From positions 4,838,266 to 4,902,265 of the forward strand of contig NZ_MCIF01000002.1 of the NCBI RefSeq assembly GCF_003268475.1: a stretch of DNA of 64,000 nt, given 5' to 3'. Both the position numbers and the translations under genes were made by a program. The notes below the pieces were generated by a model that worked only from the letters and a program-made list of their open reading frames with translations, had not been told where the DNA came from and ran no database searches. The DNA comes from Thermogemmatispora tikiterensis. Its GTDB lineage: Bacteria > Chloroflexota > Ktedonobacteria > Ktedonobacterales > Ktedonobacteraceae. Of this stretch, positions 1 through 9,072 are shown in pieces; the stretch's first letter is position 1; the number at the start of each line of letters is the position of its first letter.

Positions 1-1
1 C

Positions 2-430
2 GGAGACGGCGATTGGACCCCGGCCAGTGGCTACGCCTGGACGCGGCGCTTTCTCGACCTGCCGGAGCCGCCGACCGCCCTCTTCTCGTCCAACGACATG
101 ATGGTCGCCGGAGTAGTGCGCGCCGTTCAGGAGCGCGGCCTCAACGTGCCCGACGATCTGGCCATCGTCGGTTTCGACGACCTCCTGCAGACAACGATGA
201 TCTTTCCCGAGCTGACGACCATCCGTCAGCCCTGCGTGGAAATGGGCATGCGTGCCGCCGAGCTGCTCCTTGATCAGTTGGAGCATAACCGCCGCGAGCG
301 TGCGCAGATCATCCTGCCCACCACCCTCATCATCCGCGAGTCCTGCGGTTATCGCCGCCGAAGCGCGCATCTCAGCCCCCCAGCCGAGAGCGCGACCGCC
401 GCCCTGGACGACGAGCAGCGCGCCAGCTGA
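2..430 (+). CDS. LacI-family transcriptional regulator, C-terminal part (5' end outside window)
   Basis: The open frame enters from the left edge and ends in TGA at 428-430. It encodes the last ~142 residues of a LacI/GalR repressor, namely the periplasmic-binding-protein-like sensor domain. Typical signatures are FSSNDMMVAGV, IVGFDD and LTTIRQP, followed by the C-terminal LIIRESCG segment of the family. The N-terminal HTH is missing because the gene starts outside the window. It precedes a sugar ABC transporter on the same strand, so local control of that transporter by an oligosaccharide-type effector is likely (inference). Identity as LacI family is firm; the effector cannot be read from this fragment. 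Confidence 0.9.
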   Translation, partial: GDGDWTPASGYAWTRRFLDLPEPPTALFSSNDMMVAGVVRAVQERGLNVPDDLAIVGFDDLLQTTMIFPELTTIRQPCVEMGMRAAELLLDQLEHNRRERAQIILPTTLIIRESCGYRRRSAHLSPPAESATAALDDEQRAS

Positions 431-774
431 ACTGAAGGGCAGGCAGGGCGGGACGATCAGACCCACGCCAGCGAGAGGGAGCCAGCGAGAGTGGCCAGGG
501 CTGGCAAGTGCCAGCCGCGCACAGAGAATACAGAATACAGAATCTCAGGTAGCCGGAAGGGGTTGAGCGGGAGCGCAAGGAAGCCGAACCGAAGGAGAGC
601 AAGTCAGGCCAGGCCAGGCAAAGCGAGCGCAGCAGCAGCGTATCTGTGACCACAGAACAGGACAGAACGGAAAGGAATCGCCGGGAGTCGGCCATCATGG
701 CGGGGCAGACCAGAGCGCGGTCAGCGCCGGGCCGGGCCGGCCACCGGGTAGCTCAGGGAGGAAGGAACACAGGC
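431..774. other. Intergenic region upstream of the ABC transporter genes
   Basis: This stretch of 344 bp has no convincing gene. It contains a short direct repeat of the unit AGAATAC around 524-541 and an imperfect inverted pair around CCAGGGCTGGCAAGTGCCAGCC (496-516). No good sigma-70 promoter was found. It should carry the leader of the first ATPase gene. Confidence 0.4.
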
Positions 775-1881
775 ATGACCAGCCTGCGGCTCGAACACAT
801 CGTCAAGGACTACGACGGCCCCGGGGGACGCCAGCCGGCCCTACGCGACATCTCGCTAGAAGTAGGTGACGGCGAGGCCCTGGCCATTGTCGGCCCCTCC
901 GGCTGTGGCAAAAGCACCCTTCTCAAAGTGGTCGCCGGCCTTGAATTCCCCACCCACGGACGCATCTACTACGGCGACCTTGACATGACCGAGATCAAGC
1001 CCCAGGACCGCGGCGTGGGCATGGTCTTTCAGGACTACGCCCTCTACCCTGCCATGAAGAGCAAAGGGAATCTCGCCTACTATTTCGAGCACCATGCCTA
1101 CACCCACGAGCAGATGGAGGAGCGCGTCCGGCGCACCGCCGAACTGATGGGCGTTGACTTCCAGCACCTGCTTGGCCGCTTCCCCGAGACCCTCAGCGGC
1201 GGCGAGCAGCAGCGCGTCGCCATCGCCCGCTGCATCGTGCGCGACCCCACCATCTTTCTCATGGACGAACCGATCGTCAATCTGGACGCCAAGCGGCGTG
1301 AGCAGACGCGCATCGAGATCAAAAAGCTACTGCGCACCTTCCGCGTCACCACGCTCTACGTCACCCATGACCAGCAAGAAGCCATCTTCATGGGCGATCG
1401 CCTGGCCGTCATGCGCGCGGGGCGCATTGAGCAGGTGGGTAGCTTTGACGACCTCTACTATGCGCCGGTCAACCTCTTCGTGGCCACCTTCATCGGCAGC
1501 CCGCCCCTCACTGTCCTGCCAGCCGCCCTCAGCGAGGGCCGCCTGCACATCGCCGGGCAGAGCTGGCCGCTGCCCGAGGAGCTAGCCGGGCACCTGCCAT
1601 CAGGCCCCCTGCGTCTGGGCGTGCGCGCCGAGCACTGGCTGCGCGACCAGCCGGACGGCCTGCCGCTGGAGATCAGCCATAGCGAGCGCATCCCCACCGA
1701 GCGCATCGCCCTCGTACACGGTCACTGGCTGGGGCAGCGCGTCATCGTCTCCCTGCCGCTGGAGGAGGCCGACGACAGCCGTGGCCTGCAGCGCCTGCGG
1801 CCCGACTGGGAGCAGCTCCTTTACTTTGCCGCCGATGACGAGCATCTCCTCTACAGTCCTGGCCCGCCCGCGCTCTTCTAG
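775..1881 (+). CDS. Carbohydrate ABC transporter ATP-binding protein 1 (MalK/UgpC type)
   Basis: Cytoplasmic ATPase subunit of a sugar importer, 368 residues, the usual length for MalK-type proteins. The nucleotide-binding domain is intact: Walker A GPSGCGKST, Q-loop VFQDYALYP, signature LSGGEQQR, Walker B IFLMDEP, H-loop YVTHDQ. The C-terminal third (from ~residue 235) has the TOBE/OB-fold extension with LGVRAEH, typical of regulatory MalK-like proteins. The ATG at 775 is chosen over an in-frame GTG at 646 because AGGGAGGAAGGA lies just upstream and the family begins with this MTSLRLEHI segment. The D-loop sequence IVNLD replaces the more usual LSNLD. First of three tandem paralogues, probably co-transcribed with the next two. 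Confidence 0.93.
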   Translation: MTSLRLEHIVKDYDGPGGRQPALRDISLEVGDGEALAIVGPSGCGKSTLLKVVAGLEFPTHGRIYYGDLDMTEIKPQDRGVGMVFQDYALYPAMKSKGNLAYYFEHHAYTHEQMEERVRRTAELMGVDFQHLLGRFPETLSGGEQQRVAIARCIVRDPTIFLMDEPIVNLDAKRREQTRIEIKKLLRTFRVTTLYVTHDQQEAIFMGDRLAVMRAGRIEQVGSFDDLYYAPVNLFVATFIGSPPLTVLPAALSEGRLHIAGQSWPLPEELAGHLPSGPLRLGVRAEHWLRDQPDGLPLEISHSERIPTERIALVHGHWLGQRVIVSLPLEEADDSRGLQRLRPDWEQLLYFAADDEHLLYSPGPPALF

Positions 1882-2030
1882 GCCAGGCGCGGTAGCCTCT
1901 GGAGGGAAGGAGCCAGCCGCCAGCGCGCCGGCCAGTGGCGGCGAGAGCCGCGGCGGACATCAAGACAGCAACCGGAAGAGCAGATAACGTGCAAGGAGTA
2001 CACAGAGAGGAACAGCAGAAGGAGAAGCCT

Positions 2031-3299
2031 ATGGGTCTGGCCAGCGGAGGCATCGTCATCGAGCATCTCGTCAAACGCTTTGGTGAACGGGCCGTCGTCG
2101 ATGACCTCAACCTGCACATCCAGCCGGGAGAACTCTTCGTCCTCGTCGGTCCCTCCGGCTGTGGCAAAACCACCACCCTGCGCCTGCTGGCCGGACTGGA
2201 GCCGGTCAGCGACGGGCGCATCTACTTCGGCGAGCGCCTGGTCAACGACATCCGCCCGCGCGACCGCAACGTCGCCCTGGTCTTTCAAGACTACGCTATC
2301 TTTCCGCACCTGACCGTCTTCGAGAACATCGCCTACGGCCTGCGTGCTCGCCATGCGCCCCGCGACCTGATCCGCGAGCGTGTAGCGAACGCGGCCCGTC
2401 TCTTCCGCATCGAGCACCTGCTGAGGCGCAAGCCGCGCCAACTCAGTGGTGGCGAGCGGCAGCGCGTTGCCCTGGCGCGGGCGCTGGTGCGCGACGCCGC
2501 CCTCTATCTCTACGATGAGCCGCTGGCCAACCTGGACGCCCAACTTCGCCATCAGGCCCGTGAAGACATCCTGACCCTGCACCGACAGAAAGGGCAGCCA
2601 GCGGTCTACGTCACCCACGACCAGGCCGAGGCGATGGCCCTTGGCGACCGCATTGCCGTCATGCGCGACGGTAAGCTCCAGCAAGTCGGCAGCGGCCTGG
2701 ACCTCTACGAGCGGCCCTGCAACCAGTTCGTCGCCTTCTTCATCGGCTCGCCGGGCATCAACCTCTTCGAGGTCGAGGTACGTCCCGACCAGGACGGGAG
2801 CCTGCGCCTGGTCCATGCGGCCTTTCGCCTGCCCGTGCCCGAAGAATTTCAGGCGCGTGTTGCCCCCTACACGGGCCGGCGTCTCAACCTGGGCATCCGG
2901 CCCGAGCACCTGCAGCCCCCGCGCCGCGCCGACTTCGCCGTCAGCGAAGACAGCACCATTCGCGGCCTGGTCAACGTCATCGAACCGACCGTCAGCGGCT
3001 GCACCGTCTACCTGAGTACGCTGGAGCCGACGCCGCGCGACTTCGTGGCCACCCTCAAAGCGCGCCTGCCCGGCAGCTATCTCGGGCGTGAAGTGCCGCT
3101 GGCCGTCAACCTGCGCAAGATCCATCTCTTTGACCCCGAAGATGGGCAAGCACTGCTCCACGGTCCCATCGCCACCGGTGACCGGCCCGTCAGGGTGACA
3201 GTCAGCCCGTCAGGAGGGCCGACGGACGGTCCGGCGGAGCAGCCAGCGAGCGAACGAGAGACGAGCGAAGCCAGCACACAGAGGGAAGAGCAAGCGTGA
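2031..3299 (+). CDS. Carbohydrate ABC transporter ATP-binding protein 2 (MalK/UgpC type)
   Basis: Second ATPase subunit, 422 residues. Motifs: Walker A GPSGCGKTT, Q-loop VFQDYAIFP, signature LSGGERQR, Walker B LYLYDEP, H-loop YVTHDQAEA, then a TOBE-type C-terminal domain with LGIRPEH. It is longer than its neighbours because of a Pro/Ser/Glu-rich tail of ~45 residues (GPTDGPAEQPASERET...) that looks unstructured. The ATG at 2031 follows AGAAGGAGAAG; an in-frame start at 1935 has no such site. Its stop overlaps the start of the third ATPase (GTGA at 3296-3299), so the two are translationally coupled. Confidence 0.93.
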   Translation: MGLASGGIVIEHLVKRFGERAVVDDLNLHIQPGELFVLVGPSGCGKTTTLRLLAGLEPVSDGRIYFGERLVNDIRPRDRNVALVFQDYAIFPHLTVFENIAYGLRARHAPRDLIRERVANAARLFRIEHLLRRKPRQLSGGERQRVALARALVRDAALYLYDEPLANLDAQLRHQAREDILTLHRQKGQPAVYVTHDQAEAMALGDRIAVMRDGKLQQVGSGLDLYERPCNQFVAFFIGSPGINLFEVEVRPDQDGSLRLVHAAFRLPVPEEFQARVAPYTGRRLNLGIRPEHLQPPRRADFAVSEDSTIRGLVNVIEPTVSGCTVYLSTLEPTPRDFVATLKARLPGSYLGREVPLAVNLRKIHLFDPEDGQALLHGPIATGDRPVRVTVSPSGGPTDGPAEQPASERETSEASTQREEQA

Positions 3300-4438
3300 G
3301 CACACTCGAAGTACAGGATCTCGTCAAGCGCTATGACGGGCGCAGCATTGTCGACCACGTCAGCTTTCGCGTCGAAGACGGAGAATTCTTCGTCCTGCTC
3401 GGGCCATCGGGCAGCGGCAAGACCACTGTCCTGCGCATCATCTGTGGCCTGGAGCAGCCCGACGAAGGGCGCGTCCTGCTAGGGGGCGAAGACGTCACCC
3501 GCCTCAGCCCGCGTCAGCGCAACGTTGGCATGGTCTTTCAAGACTACGGCCTCTACCCAAGCATGGACGTCTACGGCAACATTGCCTACGGCCTGGAGAA
3601 CCAGCGCCTGCCGCGGGACGAAATCCGGCGCCGCGTCCTGGAGGCAGCCGAGAAGCTGCAGCTCACCCCCTTGCTGCGCCGTGGCATCGACACCTTAAGC
3701 GGCGGCGAGCAGCAGCGCGTGGCTCTGGCCCGCATCCTGGCCCGCGACGCCAATGTCTTTCTCTACGATGAGCCGCTGGCCAACCTCGACGCGCGCCTGC
3801 GCCATCAAGCGCGGCGTGACGTCCTGGCCGTGCACCGCCTGCGCGGCGTCCCCAGCCTCTACGTCACCCACGACCAGAGCGAGGCCCTGGCTCTGGCCGA
3901 CCGCCTGGCCATCATGGCCGCAGGACGCCTGCAACAGGTCGGCAGCCCCAACGAGCTCCTGGAGCGCCCCGCCAACCTCTTCGTGGCCCGCTTCCTGGGC
4001 AACCCCCCGATGAACCTGCTAGAGGGAGCGATCGTCAGCGAAGAGGGGCGCTATCTCTGCCAGCTTGGCGCGCTACGCCTCCCCCTCGCCGCCGCCTGGC
4101 AGAGCGTGCTGGCCGCGCGTCAGGAGCCGCGGATCATCGTCGGCCTGCGCCCGCGTGAGATCGTACCGCCCTGGGAGCTGGAGCAGGCCGAGGCGACGGC
4201 CCCGCTCTGTCGCTGCCCGGCGCGCGCCCTGACGGTCGAAGCCCTGATCGGTGAAGTCGAGGTCACCCTGGAGCTGCCAGCAAGCCAGGGACCGGCCCCG
4301 CACCTGGTGGCGGTCTGGCCGGAGCCGGAGGAGCTGACCGATCTGCCGGAAGAGGGGACGGAGCTGCAGATTGGCCTTGATCCACAGCGTCTGATGCTAT
4401 TCGATCCGCACTCCGAGCAGGCTTTGCAAACTGAGTAG
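3296..4438 (+). CDS. Carbohydrate ABC transporter ATP-binding protein 3 (MalK/UgpC type)
   Basis: Third tandem ATPase, 380 residues, starting with GTG inside the stop region of the previous gene (4-bp overlap). All ATPase motifs are present: GPSGSGKTT, VFQDYGLYP, LSGGEQQR, VFLYDEPLANLD, YVTHDQSEA. The C-terminal TOBE region carries IVGLRPRE. Because all three tandem ATPases look catalytically complete, they may form heteromeric pairs or serve different permease sets; only one permease pair is visible downstream. Family identity is firm; the pairing is inference. Confidence 0.93.
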   Translation: MSTLEVQDLVKRYDGRSIVDHVSFRVEDGEFFVLLGPSGSGKTTVLRIICGLEQPDEGRVLLGGEDVTRLSPRQRNVGMVFQDYGLYPSMDVYGNIAYGLENQRLPRDEIRRRVLEAAEKLQLTPLLRRGIDTLSGGEQQRVALARILARDANVFLYDEPLANLDARLRHQARRDVLAVHRLRGVPSLYVTHDQSEALALADRLAIMAAGRLQQVGSPNELLERPANLFVARFLGNPPMNLLEGAIVSEEGRYLCQLGALRLPLAAAWQSVLAARQEPRIIVGLRPREIVPPWELEQAEATAPLCRCPARALTVEALIGEVEVTLELPASQGPAPHLVAVWPEPEELTDLPEEGTELQIGLDPQRLMLFDPHSEQALQTE

Positions 4439-4779
4439 AGTTATGTCGTAGCAAGCTTGACAGTTATCCTTTTGTCAGGTACACTAGCACTAGATTTGTG
4501 GGAGCGATCCCAAGACTGAAACTTGAGTGAGAGCCACTATGAAGCGGAGCTATGCTTCTCCGCACACGCGGTTGAACTGATGTACAGCTAAGACAGACGG
4601 CGTCGACGGCAGGCGCGCAGAGTACTGGAAGGAAGGAACGCAGGCGAACAAGCAGACAGGCAGCGCGTTACGTAACGGAGGCCAGACCGACAAGGACGAG
4701 ACAAAGCAAAGGGTTTCAGATGCAGGACGACAGGATGGACCCAGACCATTCAACAGCTTCCAAAGAAGGAGATGACATC
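4439..4779. other. Intergenic leader of the sugar-binding protein gene
   Basis: Separates the ATPase genes from the binding-protein gene. It holds a strong promoter at 4457-4485 (listed separately) and a purine-rich untranslated leader of ~290 nt. No small gene with a good ribosome binding site was seen. A separate promoter allows the binding protein to be expressed at higher levels than the ATPases. Confidence 0.6.
4457..4485 (+). promoter_or_regulatory. Sigma-70-type promoter for the sugar-binding protein gene
   Basis: Perfect -35 TTGACA at 4457-4462, a 17-bp spacer, and -10 TACACT at 4480-4485 (four of six consensus positions). It lies directly after the third ATPase gene and ~295 bp before the start codon at 4780. 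Confidence 0.75.
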
Positions 4780-6474
4780 ATGGATGACGAGACGCGCACC
4801 CTTCTAGAGCCGCTGCTCGCGTCTGAGGGGACCCTGACGCGCCGGCAGCTTCTGCGCGCTGCGGCTGCGGGGAGCGTAGCCCTGGCGGGTGGGGCCTTAC
4901 TGGCCGCCTGTGGAGGGAGCAGCTCCAACACCGTTGTCAACGTCACGTTTCTGACCAATGGCTGGCCGGGCGATGCCATGCCCACCGCTGATCAGCAGAA
5001 AGGCAACATCACCCTCAAAGCCTACGCTGACGCCCTGGCCGACTGGCTCAAGAAGAATCCCGGCGTCAAGATCAAGCACACTGACACCAACATCTGGAGT
5101 CAGTCCGCGGTCACCCAGGCCATCGCTGCCGGCACGGCCCCGACCTGGTTTGAAGGCAACATCCTTGGCTCTTTCATCAACAACGTCGTGCGCAGCGCCT
5201 TTGCGCGTGGCCTGGCGGCGGACGTCACCGACCTGGTGGTCAGCACCAGGCTAGAGAGCCAGCTCACCGATATTTACCTGCCCGTCTACCGTAGCTGGAA
5301 GGTCAACGGGCGCTACTACGGTACCCCAGGCGGTTATGGAGCCGGCGACGGCATGTATTTCCGCCGTGACCTGATCCAGCAGAACGGGCTGGTTGAGCCG
5401 ACGCCGGGCTGGACCTGGAGCGACTTCCGCAAGCTGGCCAAGGCCCTGACCAGCGCCAACATGAAAGGGGCGGCCCTCCAGTTCTACGTCTTCGACCAGA
5501 GCCTGCAGGCCAATGGCCTCAACTCTGGCGCCACCGGCTACGGCGGCCTGGGCCTGGAGCCGACGCCCTCCAACGCCTGGCCCTGGCGCTACAACCTCAC
5601 GCCCTGGCTGAGCCAGTACGAGCAGGTCATCGAGAACTGGCGCGGCATGTACTTCACGGACAAATCGATTACCTCCTCGCTCTCGACCGGCGACAGCGAC
5701 GTGGCCCAGGCCTTTGCCCGTGGCGACGTAGCCATGATGGCCAACAATACGGGTTTCTTCACGCGCCCGGTGACCGACCCGACGAGCGCCATCAACATTG
5801 CCGTCAAAGTGGGTAAGCCCTTTGAGGAGGTCGTCGGCTGGATCTCGCACCCCATCGGCTACCTCGGCTCCTTCGGAGCCACGCAGGCCGGCTCAGCCAT
5901 CGGCTCCATCGATCCCCATCTGCAGCGCAACAAGCCGGCCCTGGCCAAAGCCTTCGACTTCCTGGTGCAGTTTATCATCGGCGAGGAGCTGGTCAAGCAG
6001 CGTCAGGAGATCTACAAGGTCACGCATGACCTCAAGGATGTCTTCCTGGAGGTGCCGCCGATGTCGAAGCTGCAGATCAACTACGGCATCAATGGCACGG
6101 CTGAACAGGCCTGGGGCAAGCTGACGATGCAGGCCGTCAACGCCGCCGCTGCCATCCCGCAGCTCCCCGACCCTGGCCTCTACTTCCCGGCGGAGCAGAA
6201 TCCGGGTCCGACGGGCGACGCCTGGAACGATGCCAACTCTGGCCTGGCCTACACCCAGGACAGCATCCCGGCGGTGCTCATGAAGCTGCAGAACGTCCAG
6301 AACGCGCAGTTCGCCTCGCTGTCCTCCAGCGTGTCGAAGGATACCTTCATTGCCAGTGCGAAGAAGTTCTTTGCCGATCTCGATGCCTTCTGGGCCAGGT
6401 ACGCCCCGCTCTACTCGGCGGAACTCTTCCACCCCTGGTATGTGCAGAAGGTTCTGCCGGCTCTGGGAGGCTGA
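4780..6474 (+). CDS. Extracellular sugar-binding lipoprotein of the ABC transporter
   Basis: Solute-binding protein, 564 residues, longer than the ~420 usual for family 1 sugar-binding proteins. The N-terminus has a twin-arginine-type motif (TRRQLLRAA, about residues 19-27), a hydrophobic stretch and a lipobox ending LLAAC followed by GGSSS, so it is probably Tat-exported and lipid-anchored. The mature part shows binding-protein features such as SDFRKLAKALT and FARGDVAMM and a tryptophan-rich sugar-binding surface. ATG 4780 is chosen because AGAAGGAGAT lies 6 bp upstream; an in-frame ATG at 4720 would add 20 residues before the export signal. Substrate is unknown, probably a plant-type oligosaccharide given the glycosidases at 27-33 kb. 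Confidence 0.9.
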   Translation: MDDETRTLLEPLLASEGTLTRRQLLRAAAAGSVALAGGALLAACGGSSSNTVVNVTFLTNGWPGDAMPTADQQKGNITLKAYADALADWLKKNPGVKIKHTDTNIWSQSAVTQAIAAGTAPTWFEGNILGSFINNVVRSAFARGLAADVTDLVVSTRLESQLTDIYLPVYRSWKVNGRYYGTPGGYGAGDGMYFRRDLIQQNGLVEPTPGWTWSDFRKLAKALTSANMKGAALQFYVFDQSLQANGLNSGATGYGGLGLEPTPSNAWPWRYNLTPWLSQYEQVIENWRGMYFTDKSITSSLSTGDSDVAQAFARGDVAMMANNTGFFTRPVTDPTSAINIAVKVGKPFEEVVGWISHPIGYLGSFGATQAGSAIGSIDPHLQRNKPALAKAFDFLVQFIIGEELVKQRQEIYKVTHDLKDVFLEVPPMSKLQINYGINGTAEQAWGKLTMQAVNAAAAIPQLPDPGLYFPAEQNPGPTGDAWNDANSGLAYTQDSIPAVLMKLQNVQNAQFASLSSSVSKDTFIASAKKFFADLDAFWARYAPLYSAELFHPWYVQKVLPALGG

Positions 6475-6806
6475 GCCTGGCGGTCTCCTACCGAAGCAGA
6501 CGTACCCTCCCCGGCCTCCTGCGCAGGGCCAGTGTCGCTGTACTGGCTGGCAGGGCTGGCGAGCCGGGCCCCGACGGACCCGCCAGCCCTGGCCAGTCCG
6601 CCCTTCTGGCGCCCTGCGCTCCCCCGACGCGCTTCTGGCCAGGGAAGATAGCGCCCTGGCGAAGCTGGCGCAGCGGCGGGCGCCCTCCTGGATTGAGCAC
6701 GGCCCGGGCCGTATTCAGAGCCAGGCACAGTGCACAGGCCGGTCGGGTCGGTGAGGGTAATAGAAATGGAAGCAAGTGGCCCTCTATGGAAGGAAGTACG
6801 AGAGCA
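6475..6806. other. Intercistronic region with a hairpin between binding protein and permease genes
   Basis: This GC-rich stretch of 332 bp has no convincing gene. Its main element is a long inverted repeat at 6547-6596. Such intercistronic hairpins between binding-protein and permease genes are known in mal-type operons to leave the binding-protein message more abundant; that role here is inference. Confidence 0.5.
6547..6596 (+). promoter_or_regulatory. Intercistronic stem-loop (mRNA stabiliser or attenuator)
   Basis: Left arm CTGGCAGGGCTGGCG (6547-6561) pairs with CGCCAGCCCTGGCCAG (6581-6596), with one bulged base and a loop of ~19 nt. No T-run follows, so processing or partial termination is more likely than full termination. 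Confidence 0.55.
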
Positions 6807-7748
6807 ATGTCTGAGCCGCTCACCGAAGTAGCGGTTCCAGCGAGCGCGAGCGAAGCGGAGCAGCCGGCCCAGGCTCAGCGCCTGCGGCGGCGCAGCCGGC
6901 TAGAGACCTGGCTCTTTCTGTTGCCGGCGGCCCTCTTTCAGCTTGTCTGGGGCTGGTATCCGCTGCTGATGGCCTTTCTCATCAGCTTCACCGACGCCCA
7001 GCCGATGCTGCCCAGCCATTTTACCGGACTGGCGAGCTATCTTCGGGTCTGGAACGATCCCCTGGTTGGGCAAGCCTTTCGCGTCACCTTCTTCTACGGC
7101 AGCATGCTGGTAGCCCTGACTTTCATCTTCCCGTTGCTGATTGCCATCTTCCTGATGGAGCTGCCGCCTCGCCTGATGCGCTGGATGATGATCCTCTGGT
7201 TTCTGCCGATCAGCGTCATCGCCAACAGCATCCTATGGCGCTACCTCTACAATGAGCAGTACGGTCTGCTGGAGTACATTGCCACCGAGATCCTCCATCT
7301 GCCGCACCAGCCATTTCTCAACGATCCCCATCAGGTGCTCTTCTGGCTGGTCTTCCCGGCGGTGGTCGTGGCGGGACCGGGCGTCGCCGGCCTGGCCTAT
7401 ATGGCGGCTCTGCAGGGCATCCCGCGCTCCTACTTTGAGGCGGCGGAGATCGAGGGGGCCGGCTTCTGGCGCAAGATCTGGACCGTCTCCCTGCCGCGCC
7501 TGCGTCCAGTGATCGCTGTCATGCTGGTCTACGGCATCATCCAGGGGCTGCAAGACTATACCTGGCCGCAGATTCTCACGGGCGGCCAGCCCGAGGGGGC
7601 CAGTCGCACGGTGATGCTCTACCTCTTCTCCTATATCCAGAACCAGCGCTACGCCGATGCCACTGCGCTCTCGATCTATCTCTTCCTGGTGATCTTTGCC
7701 ATCGTGGTGCTCTTCCGCACCTTCTTCAAGGAGGACCCGGATGCCTGA
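6807..7748 (+). CDS. Sugar ABC transporter permease (MalF/UgpA type)
   Basis: Integral membrane permease, 313 residues with six predicted transmembrane segments (first at WLFLLPAALFQLVWGWYPLL). The EAA-loop that contacts the ATPase is visible as YFEAAEIEGAGFWRKIW followed by ISLPRLRP-like sequence. ATG 6807 is preferred because GGAAGGAAG lies 10 bp upstream; in-frame starts at 6693 and 6786 are possible. It pairs with the following MalG-type permease to form the channel for the binding protein at 4780. Confidence 0.92.
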   Translation: MSEPLTEVAVPASASEAEQPAQAQRLRRRSRLETWLFLLPAALFQLVWGWYPLLMAFLISFTDAQPMLPSHFTGLASYLRVWNDPLVGQAFRVTFFYGSMLVALTFIFPLLIAIFLMELPPRLMRWMMILWFLPISVIANSILWRYLYNEQYGLLEYIATEILHLPHQPFLNDPHQVLFWLVFPAVVVAGPGVAGLAYMAALQGIPRSYFEAAEIEGAGFWRKIWTVSLPRLRPVIAVMLVYGIIQGLQDYTWPQILTGGQPEGASRTVMLYLFSYIQNQRYADATALSIYLFLVIFAIVVLFRTFFKEDPDA

Positions 7749-7798
7749 CCGGGCACGAGCGCGCAAGTCAGTCAGGTAGCAGAAGGAGTGTGTTTGTT

Positions 7799-8839
7799 GT
7801 GTCTATGCTTTTCCCAAAGGTTGGCAGAAAGCAGCCCTTGCTCAGGCTGGGCTGGTGGTTGATGGTGATCCTGTTGTCCCTGGGCGTCCTGACCCACCTG
7901 GTGCCGTTCTATATCATGATCGTGACCTCGATCACGCCAGCGCAGGACACGCTATCGACGACGCCCGTGCTCTGGCCGCTGCATCCCACGCTGGCGGCCT
8001 GGAAGCTGGTGATCCAGTGGGCCCAGAACAGCGGCTCCGGGGCTTTGCTGGCCGGATCGGCGGGAGAACCGTTCTGGGTCTATTTCTGGAACTCGTTCTT
8101 CATGACCTCCGTGACTCTGCTGATCTCGCTGCCGGTGACCTCGATGGCCGCTTATGCTACCAGCAAACTGCTGCGTGGACGGCGCGCACGCTGGACCTTC
8201 CTCTTCTTTATCGGCACCCTGATGATTCCGCTGGCGGTGCTGTTGATACCGATGCTCTTCCTGACGCTCAATTTCCCTTTCGCTCTACCGGGGGCCTCCA
8301 TTCCCAATCTGCCGGGCACCGATCAGCCTTTTCCGACGCTCTCGCTCTACGATACGCCCTGGGCCATTATTGTGCCGGGTATCTTCAATGCCTACAATTA
8401 CCTGATCTTCAAGGGCTACTTCGACACGATCCCCGACTCGGTGCTGCAGGCGGCGCGCGTCGATGGTGGCTCGGAGTTCAACATCTTCCGCCGCATTGTC
8501 TTCCCGATGAGCGTCCCGGTCTACTCGGTAGTGGCCTGGATTCAGTTCTATGCCGTCTGGGACAGCTTCCTGTGGCCGCAGCTGGTGATTCAGAGCAACG
8601 ATAAGGCTCCGACGGCCCTGGCCATATACACGGTCATGAACAATTTTATCAATTCGGGCGTGATGGACCGCGCTACGGCCCTGAGCCAGTCGGCGGCCAT
8701 GCGCTCGGCCCTGGCGGCGGGCCTCTCGTGGAATGGCCTGATGGTGCTGGCCCTTCTGCAGACCTTTCCGATCTTTATCATGTTTATTCTCTGCCGTGAG
8801 TATCTACTGCGCGGTGTGCGTATCCAGGGCCTGAAGTAG
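7799..8839 (+). CDS. Sugar ABC transporter permease (MalG/UgpE type)
   Basis: Second channel subunit, 346 residues, six transmembrane segments with the family's N-terminal helix (LMVILLSLGVLTHLVPFYIM). The EAA-loop reads QAARVDGGSEFNIFRRIVFPMS. An insert near FALPGASIPNLPGTDQPFP between helices is larger than usual. The start is uncertain: GTG 7799 is spaced well from AGAAGGAG (7781-7788), with GTG 7790 and ATG 7805 as alternatives. Last gene of the transporter operon, followed by strong hairpins. Confidence 0.92.
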   Translation: MSMLFPKVGRKQPLLRLGWWLMVILLSLGVLTHLVPFYIMIVTSITPAQDTLSTTPVLWPLHPTLAAWKLVIQWAQNSGSGALLAGSAGEPFWVYFWNSFFMTSVTLLISLPVTSMAAYATSKLLRGRRARWTFLFFIGTLMIPLAVLLIPMLFLTLNFPFALPGASIPNLPGTDQPFPTLSLYDTPWAIIVPGIFNAYNYLIFKGYFDTIPDSVLQAARVDGGSEFNIFRRIVFPMSVPVYSVVAWIQFYAVWDSFLWPQLVIQSNDKAPTALAIYTVMNNFINSGVMDRATALSQSAAMRSALAAGLSWNGLMVLALLQTFPIFIMFILCREYLLRGVRIQGLK

Positions 8840-8932
8840 GCCCGCTTCCGTCTCGCCTGGGTGGCCAGCCGACTCGTCTGGGCAGGCGTCGGCGAGCATT
8901 CGGCTGGCCGACGACATCAACGGGTACCGCGG

Positions 8933-8986
8933 GGCACGGCGGGTAGAAGCGACAGACAGCGCGTCTGCATACCTGCCCGCCGTGCC
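8933..8986 (+). terminator. Hairpin after the sugar transporter operon
   Basis: Perfect 11-bp inverted repeat GGCACGGCGGG (8933-8943) and CCCGCCGTGCC (8976-8986). A second 10-bp inverted repeat GGCCAGCCGA/TCGGCTGGCC lies just upstream (about 8861-8909). No T-run, so factor-dependent or structural termination is likely. Confidence 0.5.
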
Positions 8987-9072
8987 GGTGCTGTCTGCCA
9001 TGCATTTTAACGCATTTGTGACATATTTATTGGGTTCTGTTGTGCTTTCCGGGCACAGGGAGAACAGAGACG

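Noticed and set aside
1878..3161. Long antisense open frame (427 codons) opposite the second ATPase gene
   Set aside because: Mirror of a high-GC coding strand; the plus strand encodes a complete ATPase with all motifs, and the antisense product resembles nothing.
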